Part shown: piece by piece, positions 1 to 9,178 of the stretch
How the letters are laid out: each line of letters starts with the position of its first letter
How positions within the stretch are numbered: position 1 is the first letter of the stretch
Assembly (NCBI RefSeq): GCF_013409045.1
Contig: NZ_JACCBT010000001.1
Location: 496,001-560,000, forward strand
Direction of reading: 5' to 3'
DNA from: Actinomadura citrea
GTDB taxonomy: Bacteria; Actinomycetota; Actinomycetes; Streptosporangiales; Streptosporangiaceae
Length of the DNA stretch: 64,000 nt
The notes under the pieces: generated by a model
The model's database searches: none
What the model saw: only the letters and a program-made list of their open reading frames with translations
What the model was told of the DNA's origin: nothing
Position numbers and translations under genes: made by a program

Positions 1-203
1 GCGACGTGCCAGTACACCGACGTCGCGCCCGAGTTCAGGCGGGTGCCGAGGCGGCGCATGCTGAGGCCGTCCAGCCCCTCGGCGTCGAGCAGGTCGAGCG
101 CGGCGTCGACGATCTGCCTCCGGCTGAGGGCGGGCTGGGCGCGCCGCGCGCGCTCCGGCCGCACCCAGACGGACGGCGTCCTGTTCTCCTCGGCCATCGG
201 CAT
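1..203 (-). CDS. TetR-family transcriptional regulator, N-terminal part
   Basis: Only the first 67 codons lie in the window; the gene runs off the left edge. After a basic N-terminal tail the translation shows SRRQIVDAALDLLDAEGLDG followed by a helix-turn-helix with ...GATSVYWHV, the DNA-binding helix of tetracycline-repressor-type TetR proteins. ATG at 203 follows a GGGGAGGGGC ribosome site; a second ATG lies at 197. It is divergent from an MFS efflux gene, and the 106 bp between them are full of TCGTACA-type half-sites, so it probably represses both genes and responds to a substrate of the pump. The ligand-binding domain is not visible. Confidence 0.85.
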   Translation of the reverse strand, partial: MPMAEENRTPSVWVRPERARRAQPALSRRQIVDAALDLLDAEGLDGLSMRRLGTRLNSGATSVYWHV

Positions 204-215
204 GCCCCTCCCCAG

Positions 216-297
216 TTCTCGTACAGAGTACCGGGACTTGAACACCGTGCGAGTCAGGTCGTACAGTGTGCGAGTCAACTCGAACGCTGTACGAGAA
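216..297. promoter_or_regulatory. Candidate TetR operator cluster in divergent promoter
   Basis: TTCTCGTACAG at 216-226 and its exact inverse CTGTACGAGAA at 287-297 bracket the region. Inside are TCGTACAGTGTGCGA at 259-273 (pattern TCGnACA-n-TGTnCGA) and TCGAACGCTGTACGA at 280-294. Several overlapping copies of one half-site between a tetR-like gene and its efflux neighbour are typical of autoregulated TetR operators. Binding is inferred. Confidence 0.65.
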
Positions 298-309
298 TTG
301 GGAGTGGTC

Positions 310-1803
310 ATGGACGAACCCCCCGCCCCGCATCCGCGGCGCTGGCAGATCCTCGGCGTGCTGTGCCTCAGCCTGTTCGTCGTCGTGGTCGACAACACGA
401 TCCTCAACGTGGCGATCCCGTCCCTGCTGCGGGACCTCGACGCCACCACGTCCGACGTCCAGTGGGTGATCGACGCCTACTCGCTGGTGTTCGCCGGCCT
501 GCTGATCACGGCGGGCAGCCTCGGCGACCGGTACGGGCGTCGCCGCGCGATGCTGGTCGGCTTCGCCCTGTTCGGCGCCGGCTCGCTGCTCGCCGCCTTC
601 GCGGAGAGCCCCGCCCAGCTCGTCGCGATGCGGGCGCTGATGGGCGTGGGGGGCGCGTTCCTCATGCCGGGGACGCTGTCGATCATGGCGCAGGTGTTCG
701 GGCCGGACGAGCGGGGCAAGGCGTTCGCCATCTGGGGCGCGACCTCCATGGTCGGGCTCGCCGCCGGGCCGACGCTCGGCGGGTTCCTGCTGGAGCACTT
801 CTGGTGGGGTTCGGTCTTCCTGGTGAACGTTCCCGTCGCCGTTGCCGCCGTCGCCGGGCTGCTCGTCCTCGTCCCCGAGTCGCGCGGGGTGCGCCGCCGC
901 CCGGACGTGCCCGGCGCCGTGCTGTCCACGGCGGGGATGTCGGCGCTGGTGTGGGCGGTCATCTCCGGCCCCGCGCACGGCTGGACCGGCGCCCGCACGC
1001 TCGGCGGGCTCGCCGCCGGCGCCGCCGCGCTGGCGCTGTTCGCCGCCTGGCAGCACCGCAACCCCGAGCCGATGCTCGACCTGCGCCTGCTGCGCGACCG
1101 CGACTTCTCCGGGGCCGCCGCCATGATCGCCCTGTTCGGGTTCGCGCTGGCCGGGATGCTGTTCGCCCTGACCCAGCTGCTCCAGTTCGTGCACGGCTAC
1201 GGGCCGCTCAAGGCCGGGCTCGCGCTGCTGCCGGTCGCCGTCTCCGCCGGCCTCGGCAACGGCCTCGGCGCGTCGCTGGAGTCGCGGTTCGGTGCCCGTC
1301 CCGCCCTCGTCGCCGGGTTCTGCGTCCTCGCGGCCGGGTTCGGGGCCCTCGGGCTGACCGGACCGGACGACGGCTACGCCGCGCTCGCGGCCGGACTCGT
1401 CGTCGTCGGCTTCGGCGCCGGGCTCGGCACACCGCCCGCCTACAGCACGCTCATGGCCGCCGTCCCGCCCGATGAGGCGGGGGTCGGCTCGGCGGTGAAC
1501 GACGCGGGCCAGGAGCTCGGCAGCGCGCTCGGCGTCGCCGTCCTCGGCAGCGTCGTCTCCGCCGCCTACGCCCGCGATCTGCCGGGCACCGCGCCCGCGG
1601 CGGCGCGCCACTCGCTGGGCGAGGCCCTGGCCCTCGGCGACCTCGGCCTCGCCCGCGCCGCACGCGACGCCTTCGCCCACGCGGTGTCGACCGCCTCGTT
1701 CGCCGCGTGCGGCGCGATGCTGGCCGCCGCGCTGTTCGCAGCGTTCGTCGTGCGCGCCCGCCGTCCCGTGACCGCGGACGCGCCGGAGGCCGTCAGGACA
1801 TGA
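310..1803 (+). CDS. MFS transporter, DHA2 (EmrB/QacA) family drug efflux
   Basis: 497-residue integral membrane protein, the right length for 14-helix proton-drug antiporters. DHA2 hallmarks are visible: DNTILNVAIP in helix 1 (29-38), motif A GSLGDRYGRRR (69-79) and motif C VGLAAGPTLGG (148-158). It likely exports toxic hydrophobic or cationic compounds across the cytoplasmic membrane using proton motive force; the substrate cannot be read. ATG 310 is chosen for the GGGAG site 5-6 nt upstream; the open frame continues further 5' through the operator region. It is divergent from a TetR gene and converges with, and overlaps by 11 bp, the dehydrogenase downstream. Confidence 0.92.
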   Translation: MDEPPAPHPRRWQILGVLCLSLFVVVVDNTILNVAIPSLLRDLDATTSDVQWVIDAYSLVFAGLLITAGSLGDRYGRRRAMLVGFALFGAGSLLAAFAESPAQLVAMRALMGVGGAFLMPGTLSIMAQVFGPDERGKAFAIWGATSMVGLAAGPTLGGFLLEHFWWGSVFLVNVPVAVAAVAGLLVLVPESRGVRRRPDVPGAVLSTAGMSALVWAVISGPAHGWTGARTLGGLAAGAAALALFAAWQHRNPEPMLDLRLLRDRDFSGAAAMIALFGFALAGMLFALTQLLQFVHGYGPLKAGLALLPVAVSAGLGNGLGASLESRFGARPALVAGFCVLAAGFGALGLTGPDDGYAALAAGLVVVGFGAGLGTPPAYSTLMAAVPPDEAGVGSAVNDAGQELGSALGVAVLGSVVSAAYARDLPGTAPAAARHSLGEALALGDLGLARAARDAFAHAVSTASFAACGAMLAAALFAAFVVRARRPVTADAPEAVRT

Positions 1804-3403
1804 GGTCGGACGGGGCCGTGCCCGTCTCGGTGAGCGGCAGGCCGAGCGCGACCCGCTCGGCCAGCCAGGCGCTCGGACGGTAACGCGGGTCGCGGGTCGA
1901 CTCGTGCATCTGGTTCAGGACGCCGAGCACGCGGTCGGCGCCCACGTGGTCGCCCCACTCCAGCGGCCCGCGCGGGTAGCCGAGCCCGAGCCGGACGGCG
2001 GTGTCGATGTCCTCCGGGGCGGCGAGGCGCTGCTCGGCGATGCCGCAGCCCACATTGACGATCGACGCCAGCAGCCGCGGCGCGACGGCGACGGGCGCGT
2101 CCCGCACGACGGTCACCGGCCGTTCCGCGGCGAGCAGGGACGCGAGAGCCGCGCGGCCCACCTCCGGATCGAGCGCGGGCTGCACGGTGAGGGTGATCCG
2201 GCTGAAGAACCCGAAGAACCCGTCGATCCCCAGCGTCCGCTCCCCGGGGAGGCCGTTCGCGACCTGGTCCGCGACGCTCATGTCCGTCGATGCGTCGACC
2301 AGCAGGAGGGCCTCCCCGGACGGCTCGTCACCCGCCTCGACCTCCACCCCGGCCTCGGACAACAGCATCCCCAGCGTCTCGCGGTGCTGCGGTTCCTGGA
2401 ACCAGACGGGCCGGAAATCGGTGGCGGGGACGCCGGCCTCGGCGGGCTCCTGCTTCACCCCGTCCACGTACCTGTAGAAGCCCTCGCCGGTCTTGCGTCC
2501 GAGGAGCCCGGCCTCCAGGCGCGCCCTGCCGATCCTGGACGGACGGAACCGCGGCTCGGTGTAGAAGCCCGTCCAGACGGACTCCATCACCGGGTGCGAC
2601 ACGTCCATCCCGGTCAGGTCGAGCAGCTCGCACGGCCCCATCTTCAGTCCGAGGACGTCCCGCGCGATGCGGTCGATGTCCACGGGCTCGGCGGCGCCCT
2701 CGGAGAGGATCTGCAACGCCTCCGTCACCAGGCCGCGCCCAGCGTGGTTGACGAGGAAGCCGGGCGCGTCGGGCGCGAGCACCGGAGTGTGACCGAGACG
2801 CCTCACCAGGTCGGCGAGCGCGTCCGGGATCCACTCGGCCGTGCGCGTCCCCGGAATCACCTCGACGAGCTTCATCAGCGGCACCGGGTTGAAGAAGTGC
2901 AGCCCCGCCAGCCTGGACGGGTCGTCCAGTGCGGCGGCGATCGCCGTCACCGGCAGCGAACTGGTGTTGGTCGCGAGGATCGTGTGCTCCGGGCAGACCT
3001 TCTCCAGAGACCTGAACAGTTCCCGCTTGGTCTCCATGTCCTCCCGGACGGCCTCCACGACGAGGTCGCAGTCCTGGAACGGGGTGAGCGGCTCGCCGAC
3101 AGGCCGGAGCCGTCCCTTCGCCGCCTGCGCGTCGGCCGCCGTCATGCGCCCCTTCGCGGCGAGCCTGTCGAACATGGCCGCGACGTACTCGGTCGCCTCC
3201 ATCACGGCCTGCGTCCGCAGGTCGGCCAGCTCCACCGTCAGCCCGCCCGCCGCGGCGAGCTGCGCGATCCCGCGCCCCATCGCCCCGGCCCCGATCACCC
3301 GGATCGTCGTCGCCCGGCCCGCCCACTGCTCCACGTCGCCTCCCGCGCTCGCCCAGCCCTCTGGCCCACGTCCCGGTTCGCCACCGCCGTGGGTACCCAG
3401 CAT
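1793..3403 (-). CDS. 3-hydroxyacyl-CoA dehydrogenase (two-domain)
   Basis: Oxidises 3-hydroxyacyl-CoA to 3-ketoacyl-CoA with NAD in beta-oxidation-type pathways. The Rossmann motif IRVIGAGAMGRG begins near residue 35; LHFFNPVPLMKLVEV is the family signature near 170; PGFLVNHAGRGLVTEAL starts the first C-terminal domain and a second such domain (IVNVGCGIAEQRLA...GLGYPRGPLEW) follows, giving the ~510-residue PaaH-like layout. GTG at 3334, four bases after GGGAGG, removes 23 unconserved residues and may be the real start; ATG 3403 also has a GGAGG. Divergent from the thiolase that would use its product, so the pair probably serves one degradation route. Confidence 0.93.
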   Translation of the reverse strand: MLGTHGGGEPGRGPEGWASAGGDVEQWAGRATTIRVIGAGAMGRGIAQLAAAGGLTVELADLRTQAVMEATEYVAAMFDRLAAKGRMTAADAQAAKGRLRPVGEPLTPFQDCDLVVEAVREDMETKRELFRSLEKVCPEHTILATNTSSLPVTAIAAALDDPSRLAGLHFFNPVPLMKLVEVIPGTRTAEWIPDALADLVRRLGHTPVLAPDAPGFLVNHAGRGLVTEALQILSEGAAEPVDIDRIARDVLGLKMGPCELLDLTGMDVSHPVMESVWTGFYTEPRFRPSRIGRARLEAGLLGRKTGEGFYRYVDGVKQEPAEAGVPATDFRPVWFQEPQHRETLGMLLSEAGVEVEAGDEPSGEALLLVDASTDMSVADQVANGLPGERTLGIDGFFGFFSRITLTVQPALDPEVGRAALASLLAAERPVTVVRDAPVAVAPRLLASIVNVGCGIAEQRLAAPEDIDTAVRLGLGYPRGPLEWGDHVGADRVLGVLNQMHESTRDPRYRPSAWLAERVALGLPLTETGTAPSDLMS

Positions 3404-3498
3404 TCAACCCTCCACCGGGCGCAAGCCCGGACGCCACCCTCCCGGGCGGGGGCCGTACCCTGCGAAGTGCCCCGCGACCCCGTCCCGAGGAGACCACC

Positions 3499-4707
3499 AT
3501 GCGCGACGCGGTGATCTGCGAGCCGCTGCGGACCCCCATCGGCCGGTTCGGCGGGGCCCTCACGACCGTCACGGCCGCCGAGCTCGCCGCCGCCGTCGTC
3601 CGCGCCCTGGTCGAGCGGACCGGCCTGCCCGGGGACGCGATCGACGAGGTGATCCTCGGGCACTGCTACCCCACCTCCGACGCCCCCGCCATCGGGCGCG
3701 TCGCCGCGCTGGACGCCGGGCTCCCCGTCACGGTCGGCGGCGCCCAGCTCGACCGGCGCTGCGGGTCGGGGCTCCAGGCCGTCCTGAACGCCGCGATGCA
3801 GATCCAGACCGGCGTCAGCGACGTGGTCATCGCGGGCGGCGCGGAGAGCATGAGCGGCGCGCCCTTCTACACGACCGCGGCGCGCTGGGGCGTGCGCGGG
3901 CCGTCCCTCGAACTGCACGACGCGCTCGCGCGGGGCCGCGTCACCGCCGGCGGCGTCCACCACCCCGTCCCGGGCGGGATGCTGGAGACCGCCGAGAACC
4001 TGCGCCGCGAATACGGCATCGGACGCCGGGAGCAGGACGAGCTGGCCGTCCGGTCCCACGAGCGCGCCGTCGCCGCCCAGCGCTCGGGGGTGTTCGCCGA
4101 GGAGATCGTCCCGGTGACCGTCCGGTCGCGGAAGGGCGACACGGTCGTCGACACCGACGAGCACCCGCGTCCCGGCACCACCGTCGAGGGCCTGGCGAGG
4201 CTGCGTCCCGTCCTCGGCGGGAAGGACCCCGAGGCCACCGTGACGGCGGGCAACGCCAGCGGCCAGAACGACGCGGCCGCCGCCTGCGTGGTCACCACCC
4301 CCGAACGCGCCGCCGAGCTGGGCCTGCGGCCCCTCGTCCGGCTCGTCTCCTGGGGCCGCGCCGGGGTGCCGCCCGAGACGATGGGCATCGGGCCCGTCCC
4401 CGCCACCGCCAAGGCCCTCGCCGCCGCCGGCCTCGCCCTCGCCGACATGGACCTCATCGAGCTGAACGAGGCGTTCGCCGCGCAGGTCCTCGCCGTCACC
4501 CGCGCATGGGGCCTGAAGGACGCCGACTGGGACCGCGTCAACGTGCACGGCTCCGGCATCTCCCTCGGCCACCCCGTCGGCGCGACCGGCGCCCGCATCC
4601 TCGCCACCCTCGCGCGCGAGATGGACCGCCGGGAGGCCCGGTACGGGCTGGAGACCATGTGCATCGGCGGCGGCCAGGGCCTCGCCGCGATCTTCGAGCG
4701 GGTCTGA
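3499..4707 (+). CDS. Thiolase (acetyl-CoA C-acyltransferase)
   Basis: Cleaves 3-ketoacyl-CoA with CoA to acetyl-CoA and a shortened acyl-CoA, or condenses in reverse. 402 residues, usual for the family. The catalytic residues are visible: nucleophile Cys88 in RRCGSG, His358 in GHPVGATGAR and Cys388 in CIGGGQG. ATG 3499 follows GAGGAGACCACC. It is divergent from the hydroxyacyl-CoA dehydrogenase, consistent with consecutive steps. A degraded copy of a thiolase C-terminus lies about 14 kb away at 18838. Chain-length preference cannot be told from sequence alone. Confidence 0.94.
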   Translation: MRDAVICEPLRTPIGRFGGALTTVTAAELAAAVVRALVERTGLPGDAIDEVILGHCYPTSDAPAIGRVAALDAGLPVTVGGAQLDRRCGSGLQAVLNAAMQIQTGVSDVVIAGGAESMSGAPFYTTAARWGVRGPSLELHDALARGRVTAGGVHHPVPGGMLETAENLRREYGIGRREQDELAVRSHERAVAAQRSGVFAEEIVPVTVRSRKGDTVVDTDEHPRPGTTVEGLARLRPVLGGKDPEATVTAGNASGQNDAAAACVVTTPERAAELGLRPLVRLVSWGRAGVPPETMGIGPVPATAKALAAAGLALADMDLIELNEAFAAQVLAVTRAWGLKDADWDRVNVHGSGISLGHPVGATGARILATLAREMDRREARYGLETMCIGGGQGLAAIFERV

Positions 4708-4839
4708 CCGGCACGCGGTGGCGCCGCCGGAACGCCCACATCGCGATCACATCGGCCGCATGCGTCGCGGGCGGCCCGTGGTTGGATGTCGCGAGTCACC
4801 GTGAGACCAGCGAATCGGCTGGGCAGTGGAGGGAATGGC

Positions 4840-5262
4840 ATGAACAGGTTGATGCGCGCGCTGATGGTGGTTCCCGCGACGGCGGTGCTCATCACGGCCG
4901 GGACGGCGGCCGTGGCATCGGCCGCGACGGGCACGCCGAGCGGCGCGCCGCCGGCCGAGGACGACTCCAGCGTCTGGTGCGTGTCGACGAGCGGCGCGAA
5001 GGCATGCTTCGCCGAGTACGGCGACCGCGTGTGGGTGAAGGACACCAAGGCGAACGGAGCGTCCGCCGCCGCCACGCTCCAGGACAACGAATCGTCCGCC
5101 TCGTGGTACCGGGAATGCTTCAACGACCGCGGTGCGGACGGCGGTTGGGTGATGTGCAACTTCGACGTGCCGGAATACCAGAACGGGTACCTGTGGGCCG
5201 TTGACAACCCCTTCGTCGGCAGCCAGGCGTACACGAAGATCTACACCAGCGGCATCATCTGA
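4840..5262 (+). CDS. Small secreted protein of unknown function
   Basis: 140 residues. The N-terminus MNRLMRALMVVPATAVLI followed by a small-residue stretch ending ASAA is a Sec signal peptide, with cleavage expected near residue 27-28. The mature part is short, acidic and Trp/Tyr-rich, with four cysteines (in VWCVS, KACFA, RECFN, VMCNF) that could make two disulfides. No family is recognised. ATG 4840 is preceded by GGAGG seven bases upstream; an open frame from 4786 lacks this support. It stands alone downstream of the thiolase gene. The cysteine spacing suggests a compact exported fold; function unknown. Confidence 0.8.
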   Translation: MNRLMRALMVVPATAVLITAGTAAVASAATGTPSGAPPAEDDSSVWCVSTSGAKACFAEYGDRVWVKDTKANGASAAATLQDNESSASWYRECFNDRGADGGWVMCNFDVPEYQNGYLWAVDNPFVGSQAYTKIYTSGII

Positions 5263-5359
5263 CCCCCGCCCGCCCGTCCTATGCGTGACCCCCGAAGACG
5301 GTTCCGATCCGCCCCCGCCTTCGCCGAACACGAGGGGGGCCGGTGGCGTCTGAGGGGTC

Positions 5360-6064
5360 ATGAGTCCGAAGTGCGAACGGTGTGATGGTCCGCTGGTCCC
5401 GGTCGAGTCCGGCATGCCCGTCGGCGACGAGCTGTACCGGCGGCACGAGCGTCGTGAGATCTACTTCACCGGCGGCTGCATGGGCGGGCCCGAGCCGTGG
5501 TGGTGCTGGTCGTGCGAGCGGTTCGCCGACCCCGAGCCGCGCCCCCCTCGCTCGATGACCGTGGAGGGCTATCAGCTGTACGTGCTCGACGACATGCGCG
5601 GCATCGCCCCGGAGTCTCTCCCGGCCCTTCCGGCGCCCTACGACGACCCTCCGGCCGGCCTGGTGGAGGAGGTCCGCCGGTGGCGCGCCATGCAGTCACC
5701 GAAGATCAAGGATCTGGCGGCGATCCTGGGCGATCCGGTCGGCGGCGGTCCCTCCCGGCACCGGTTCGCCCTCCCGCTCTGGCCCGACTTCTGGCTGGAG
5801 CACACCAGCATGGACACCGAGGTCGGCGAGTACGTCCTCGACCGGAGGTTCGTGCGCAGGGCGGGCGAGCCGATGCGGTCGGCGGACGACATGCGCCCCT
5901 GGTCGGTCCTGCGGCTGGAGGCCGAGGCGTTCTTCGGGTGGGAGCCCACGCGCAGCCCGTACATGTACTACCACGTCATGCCGTTCCAGCTTGGAGGACG
6001 CCCGATGGAGGCGTACTTCGTCCACGACCTCCTCCTGAAGGTCTCCGAGCGCTCCGAGAGTTAG
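5360..6064 (+). CDS. Hypothetical protein with N-terminal zinc-ribbon-like cysteines
   Basis: 234 residues, no named family recognised. The N-terminus holds CERC (residues 5-8) and, about 40 residues on, CWSC, a spacing that could bind zinc as a ribbon. The rest is soluble, with proline-rich linkers, a Trp/Phe-rich segment (LPLWPDFWLEH) and a C-terminus with FFGWEPTRSPYMYYHV. No membrane segment or signal. Its stop overlaps the end of the convergent DinB-like gene by 4 bp. A possible role in nucleic-acid or protein binding is a guess from the cysteine pairs alone. Confidence 0.7.
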   Translation: MSPKCERCDGPLVPVESGMPVGDELYRRHERREIYFTGGCMGGPEPWWCWSCERFADPEPRPPRSMTVEGYQLYVLDDMRGIAPESLPALPAPYDDPPAGLVEEVRRWRAMQSPKIKDLAAILGDPVGGGPSRHRFALPLWPDFWLEHTSMDTEVGEYVLDRRFVRRAGEPMRSADDMRPWSVLRLEAEAFFGWEPTRSPYMYYHVMPFQLGGRPMEAYFVHDLLLKVSERSES

Positions 6065-6660
6065 GTCCGCTCCGCCGTCCAGGACGGGTCCCGGCCGGTC
6101 ATGGCGATGAGGCGGTCGAGAGCGGACGCGTCCCCGCTCACGTCGACGGCGGGACCGAACAGGCCCGGGACGCCCTGGCCGCCGCTCTGCTCGACGGACG
6201 GGGCGACGAAGGCGAGGCACGCCTCGATCTCGTCCGCACCGGCGTCGTAGGGCCGGCCGATGGCGCGGGAGACGTCCCAGCCGTGCACGACCAGCTCGTT
6301 CATCGCGACGTGGCCCGCCTGGCCGCCGGGCAGGTCGATGCCGCCGGCCTGGGTCATGCCCTGCCACGCGTCCGGGGAGCGCCATGCCGCCGCCAGCGCG
6401 TCGAGCTGCTCGGGGACGCGGGACCGCCAGTCCGGGGCGAGCCGGGCGGCGTCGGCGGAAGGCGGCTGCGACGGGCCGTCGGGGAAGTCCTTCGCCGCTG
6501 CCCGGGTGAAGGCCAGGGCCAGGCCGTGCACGTGGTCGACGAGGGTGCCGAGGGACATCCCGCCGGCGGGCGTCGGCCCGGTGAGCTGGGAGTCGCGCAC
6601 CTCCGCGAGCAGGCCGGCCATCCGCCGCGCGGCCGGACCGAGGTCGGGCATCGAGGTCAT
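6061..6660 (-). CDS. TIGR03086-type metal-binding (DinB/mycothiol maleylpyruvate isomerase-like) protein
   Basis: 199 residues. The N-terminal half resembles the DinB-like four-helix metal-binding domain of mycothiol-dependent maleylpyruvate isomerases: LVDHVHGLA near residue 42 and NELVVHGWDVSRAIG near 125 give the metal-ligand histidines, and the latter is the signature of the TIGR03086 subfamily. These cytosolic actinobacterial proteins are thought to bind a divalent metal and use mycothiol or another thiol; the substrate is unknown. A single gene with its own short upstream region, converging with the zinc-ribbon protein. An adjacent aromatic pathway is not seen, so a specific isomerase activity is not claimed. 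Confidence 0.82.
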   Translation of the reverse strand: MTSMPDLGPAARRMAGLLAEVRDSQLTGPTPAGGMSLGTLVDHVHGLALAFTRAAAKDFPDGPSQPPSADAARLAPDWRSRVPEQLDALAAAWRSPDAWQGMTQAGGIDLPGGQAGHVAMNELVVHGWDVSRAIGRPYDAGADEIEACLAFVAPSVEQSGGQGVPGLFGPAVDVSGDASALDRLIAMTGRDPSWTAERT

Positions 6661-6838
6661 CTGGGATCCTTCCGTTTCGTATACCGCTGGACGGGACGCA
6701 GGTGGACGTATCCCGTCCCGTGATATGGACTCGGGAACCGCCGGATACTCATCGCTGCGCGGGTAAGACCAAGATCGAGGGCCTCAGCGGTCCGGACATC
6801 GCGCAGACTGTTCTGACCAGGGGATGTGACTCGTAAGC

Positions 6839-6853
6839 TACTACCGAGTAGTA
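6839..6853. promoter_or_regulatory. Perfect inverted repeat upstream of Fe-S oxidoreductase
   Basis: TACTAC-CGA-GTAGTA, a perfect 6-bp inverted repeat with 3-bp centre, lies 79 bp before the GTG start at 6932. Its size and place suit a dimeric repressor operator. No regulator gene is adjacent, so the binding protein is unknown. Confidence 0.5.
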
Positions 6854-6931
6854 TTCGGGCCCCGGATGGAGAGCAGTCTGACGCGAGCCCTACGCTGGCT
6901 GCCATCGCCCGTACCCCAGGAGGACGGAACA

Positions 6932-9079
6932 GTGTTCTGGATCACATTGGTCATCGGGCTCGCCGGAGCGGCGGTCGCGCTGGCGCTCGCCGGGAGGCGA
7001 GTGCTGTTCCTGTACGCGATCGCCAAGAGCGGGCAGCCCGACCCCCAGCGGACGCTGCAGGTCAAGCGTGAGCCCACCAAGGCCGTCGAGGGCCAGGCCG
7101 TCGAGGTCCTCGGCCAGCGCAAGCTGCTGAAGTGGACCGTCGCCGGCGCCGCGCACGCCGCGGTCATGTGGGCGTTCATCCTGCTGATCACCGTCTACCT
7201 GGAGGCGGGCGTCGCGCTGCTGTTCGGGCTGGACGCCAAGATCCCCGGCCTGCAGACCTGGCCGCCGATCGGCTTCGTCCAGGACACGATCGCCCTCGCC
7301 TGCACCGCCGGCCTGGTCGTCTTCACCGCGATCCGGATCAAGAACTCGCCGAAGCGGCTGGACCGAGGGTCCCGGTTCAAGGGCTCGCACCTGTCCGGCG
7401 CCTGGATCACGCTGTTCATGATCTTCAACGTGATCTGGACGATGTTCTTCTTCCGCGGCGTCGAGTGGGCCAGCGGCAACCTCCCCTACGGCAAGGGCGC
7501 CTACTTCTCCTACCTGGTCGGCCACCTGTTCGACGGGCTGGGCGACCACACGCTGGAGGTCCTGGAGTCGGTCGGCCTGCTGGTGCACATCGCCGTCGCG
7601 CTGATCTTCCTGGTCTTCGTCGTCCACTCCAAGCACCTGCACATCTTCCTGGCCCCGCTGAACGTCATGTTCAAGCGCCGCCCGGACGGCCTCGGCGCCG
7701 CGCAGCCGATGATGTCGGGCGGCAAGCCGCTCGACTTCGAGGAGGCCGACCCCGACGAGGACGTCTTCGGTCGCGGCAAGATCGAGGACTTCACCTGGAA
7801 GGGCTTCCTCGACATGGCGACCTGCACCGAGTGCGGTCGCTGCCAGTCGCAGTGCCCCGCCTGGAACACCGGCAAGCCGCTGTCGCCGAAGATGCTCGTC
7901 CTGGAGCTGCGCGACCACGCCCTGGCCAAGGCGCCCTACTTCACCGCGTCGGAAGACGCGCGCGGCGCGTTCACCGACGAGCAGAAGCTCGCCATGGAGG
8001 TGGACAAGGCCCTCGTCGGCGAAGACGGCGTCATCCACCCCGACGTCCTGTGGTCCTGCACCAACTGCGGGGCGTGCGTCGAGCAGTGCCCGGTCGACAT
8101 CGAGCACATCGACCACATCCTGGACATGCGCCGCTTCCAGGTCATGATCGAGTCCTCGTTCCCCTCCGAGGCCGGCGTCATGCTGAAGAACCTGGAGAAC
8201 AAGGGCAACCCGTGGGGCATGTCCGAGATGAAGCGCCTCGAATGGATCGAGGAGCTCGACTTCGAGGTCGACGTCGTCGACGACAAGGTCTCCGAGGACA
8301 CCGAGTACCTGTTCTGGGTCGGCTGCGCCGGCGCCCTGGAGGACCGCGCCAAGAAGACCACCAAGGCCGTCGCCGAGCTGCTGCACATCGCGGGCGTCAA
8401 GTTCGCCGTCCTCGGCCCCATGGAGGCGTGCACCGGTGACCCGGCCCGCCGCCTCGGCATGGAGTTCGTCTTCCAGATGCTCGGCCAGCAGAACGTCGAG
8501 ACGCTGAACGACGCCGGCGTCAAGAAGATCGTCGCGACCTGCCCCCACTGCTTCAACACCCTGGCCAACGAGTATCCGCAGATCGGCGGGAACTACGAGG
8601 TCGTCCACCACACCCAGCTGCTCGCGCACCTGGTCGAGGAGGGCAGGCTCACCCCGGTCACGCCGATCGAGGAGAACATCACCTACCACGACCCCTGCTT
8701 CCTCGGCCGCCACAACAAGGTCTACAAGCAGCCGCGCGACATCATGGCGACCGTCCCCGGCGTCAGGACGAAGGAGATGCACCGGCACAAGGACCGCGGC
8801 TTCTGCTGCGGCGCCGGCGGCGCCCGGATGTGGATGGAGGAGCGCATCGGCAAGCGGATCAACACCGAGCGCGTGGACGAGGCACTGGAGACCGACCCCG
8901 ACACCGTCTCCACCGCCTGCCCGTTCTGCCTGGTCATGCTGGGCGACGCCATCAACGAGAAGAAGAACGCGGGCGACGCCAAGGAGTCGCTGGAGGTCGT
9001 CGACGTCTCCCAGCTCCTGATCCGCTCCATCAAGGGCGAGGGCACCGCCCCCGCGAAGGAGGCGGTCGCCGCCGAATAG
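6932..9079 (+). CDS. Membrane-bound Fe-S oxidoreductase, heterodisulfide-reductase-related
   Basis: 715 residues. The N-terminal ~240 residues carry about five to six membrane helices of the nitrate-reductase-gamma type. Two 4Fe-4S motifs follow, CTECGRCQSQCP (from residue 298) and CTNCGACVEQCP (from 376). The C-terminal half has two cysteine-rich CCG domains (CPHCFNTL; CCGAGGARMW near 625), as in HdrD/GlpC-type subunits. It probably passes electrons between a soluble donor, such as an acyl-CoA dehydrogenase/ETF couple, and the membrane quinone or a disulfide. GTG 6932 is chosen because AGGAGG sits eight bases upstream; an in-frame ATG at 6866 lacks one. Monocistronic, followed by a hairpin. 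Confidence 0.9.
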   Translation: MFWITLVIGLAGAAVALALAGRRVLFLYAIAKSGQPDPQRTLQVKREPTKAVEGQAVEVLGQRKLLKWTVAGAAHAAVMWAFILLITVYLEAGVALLFGLDAKIPGLQTWPPIGFVQDTIALACTAGLVVFTAIRIKNSPKRLDRGSRFKGSHLSGAWITLFMIFNVIWTMFFFRGVEWASGNLPYGKGAYFSYLVGHLFDGLGDHTLEVLESVGLLVHIAVALIFLVFVVHSKHLHIFLAPLNVMFKRRPDGLGAAQPMMSGGKPLDFEEADPDEDVFGRGKIEDFTWKGFLDMATCTECGRCQSQCPAWNTGKPLSPKMLVLELRDHALAKAPYFTASEDARGAFTDEQKLAMEVDKALVGEDGVIHPDVLWSCTNCGACVEQCPVDIEHIDHILDMRRFQVMIESSFPSEAGVMLKNLENKGNPWGMSEMKRLEWIEELDFEVDVVDDKVSEDTEYLFWVGCAGALEDRAKKTTKAVAELLHIAGVKFAVLGPMEACTGDPARRLGMEFVFQMLGQQNVETLNDAGVKKIVATCPHCFNTLANEYPQIGGNYEVVHHTQLLAHLVEEGRLTPVTPIEENITYHDPCFLGRHNKVYKQPRDIMATVPGVRTKEMHRHKDRGFCCGAGGARMWMEERIGKRINTERVDEALETDPDTVSTACPFCLVMLGDAINEKKNAGDAKESLEVVDVSQLLIRSIKGEGTAPAKEAVAAE

Positions 9080-9093
9080 GGGCGCCTGCTCGA

Positions 9094-9127
9094 CGGCCCC
9101 GTTCCCGCTCCGGCGGGGGCGGGGCCG
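9094..9127 (+). terminator. Hairpin terminator after Fe-S oxidoreductase
   Basis: CGGCCCCG at 9094-9101 pairs with CGGGGCCG at 9120-9127, just after the stop at 9079. The loop is itself GC rich and there is no T tract, as is common in actinomycetes. Confidence 0.55.
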
Positions 9128-9178
9128 GTTCGCGCTCCGGCCACGGTTGAGGGGCGGGCTCGCTGGTAAGACCTGGGG

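Noticed and set aside
6-1475. Long arginine-rich open frame overlapping the MFS gene
   Set aside because: It is a shadow of the MFS gene in another frame; no domain content and composition typical of out-of-frame GC-rich DNA.
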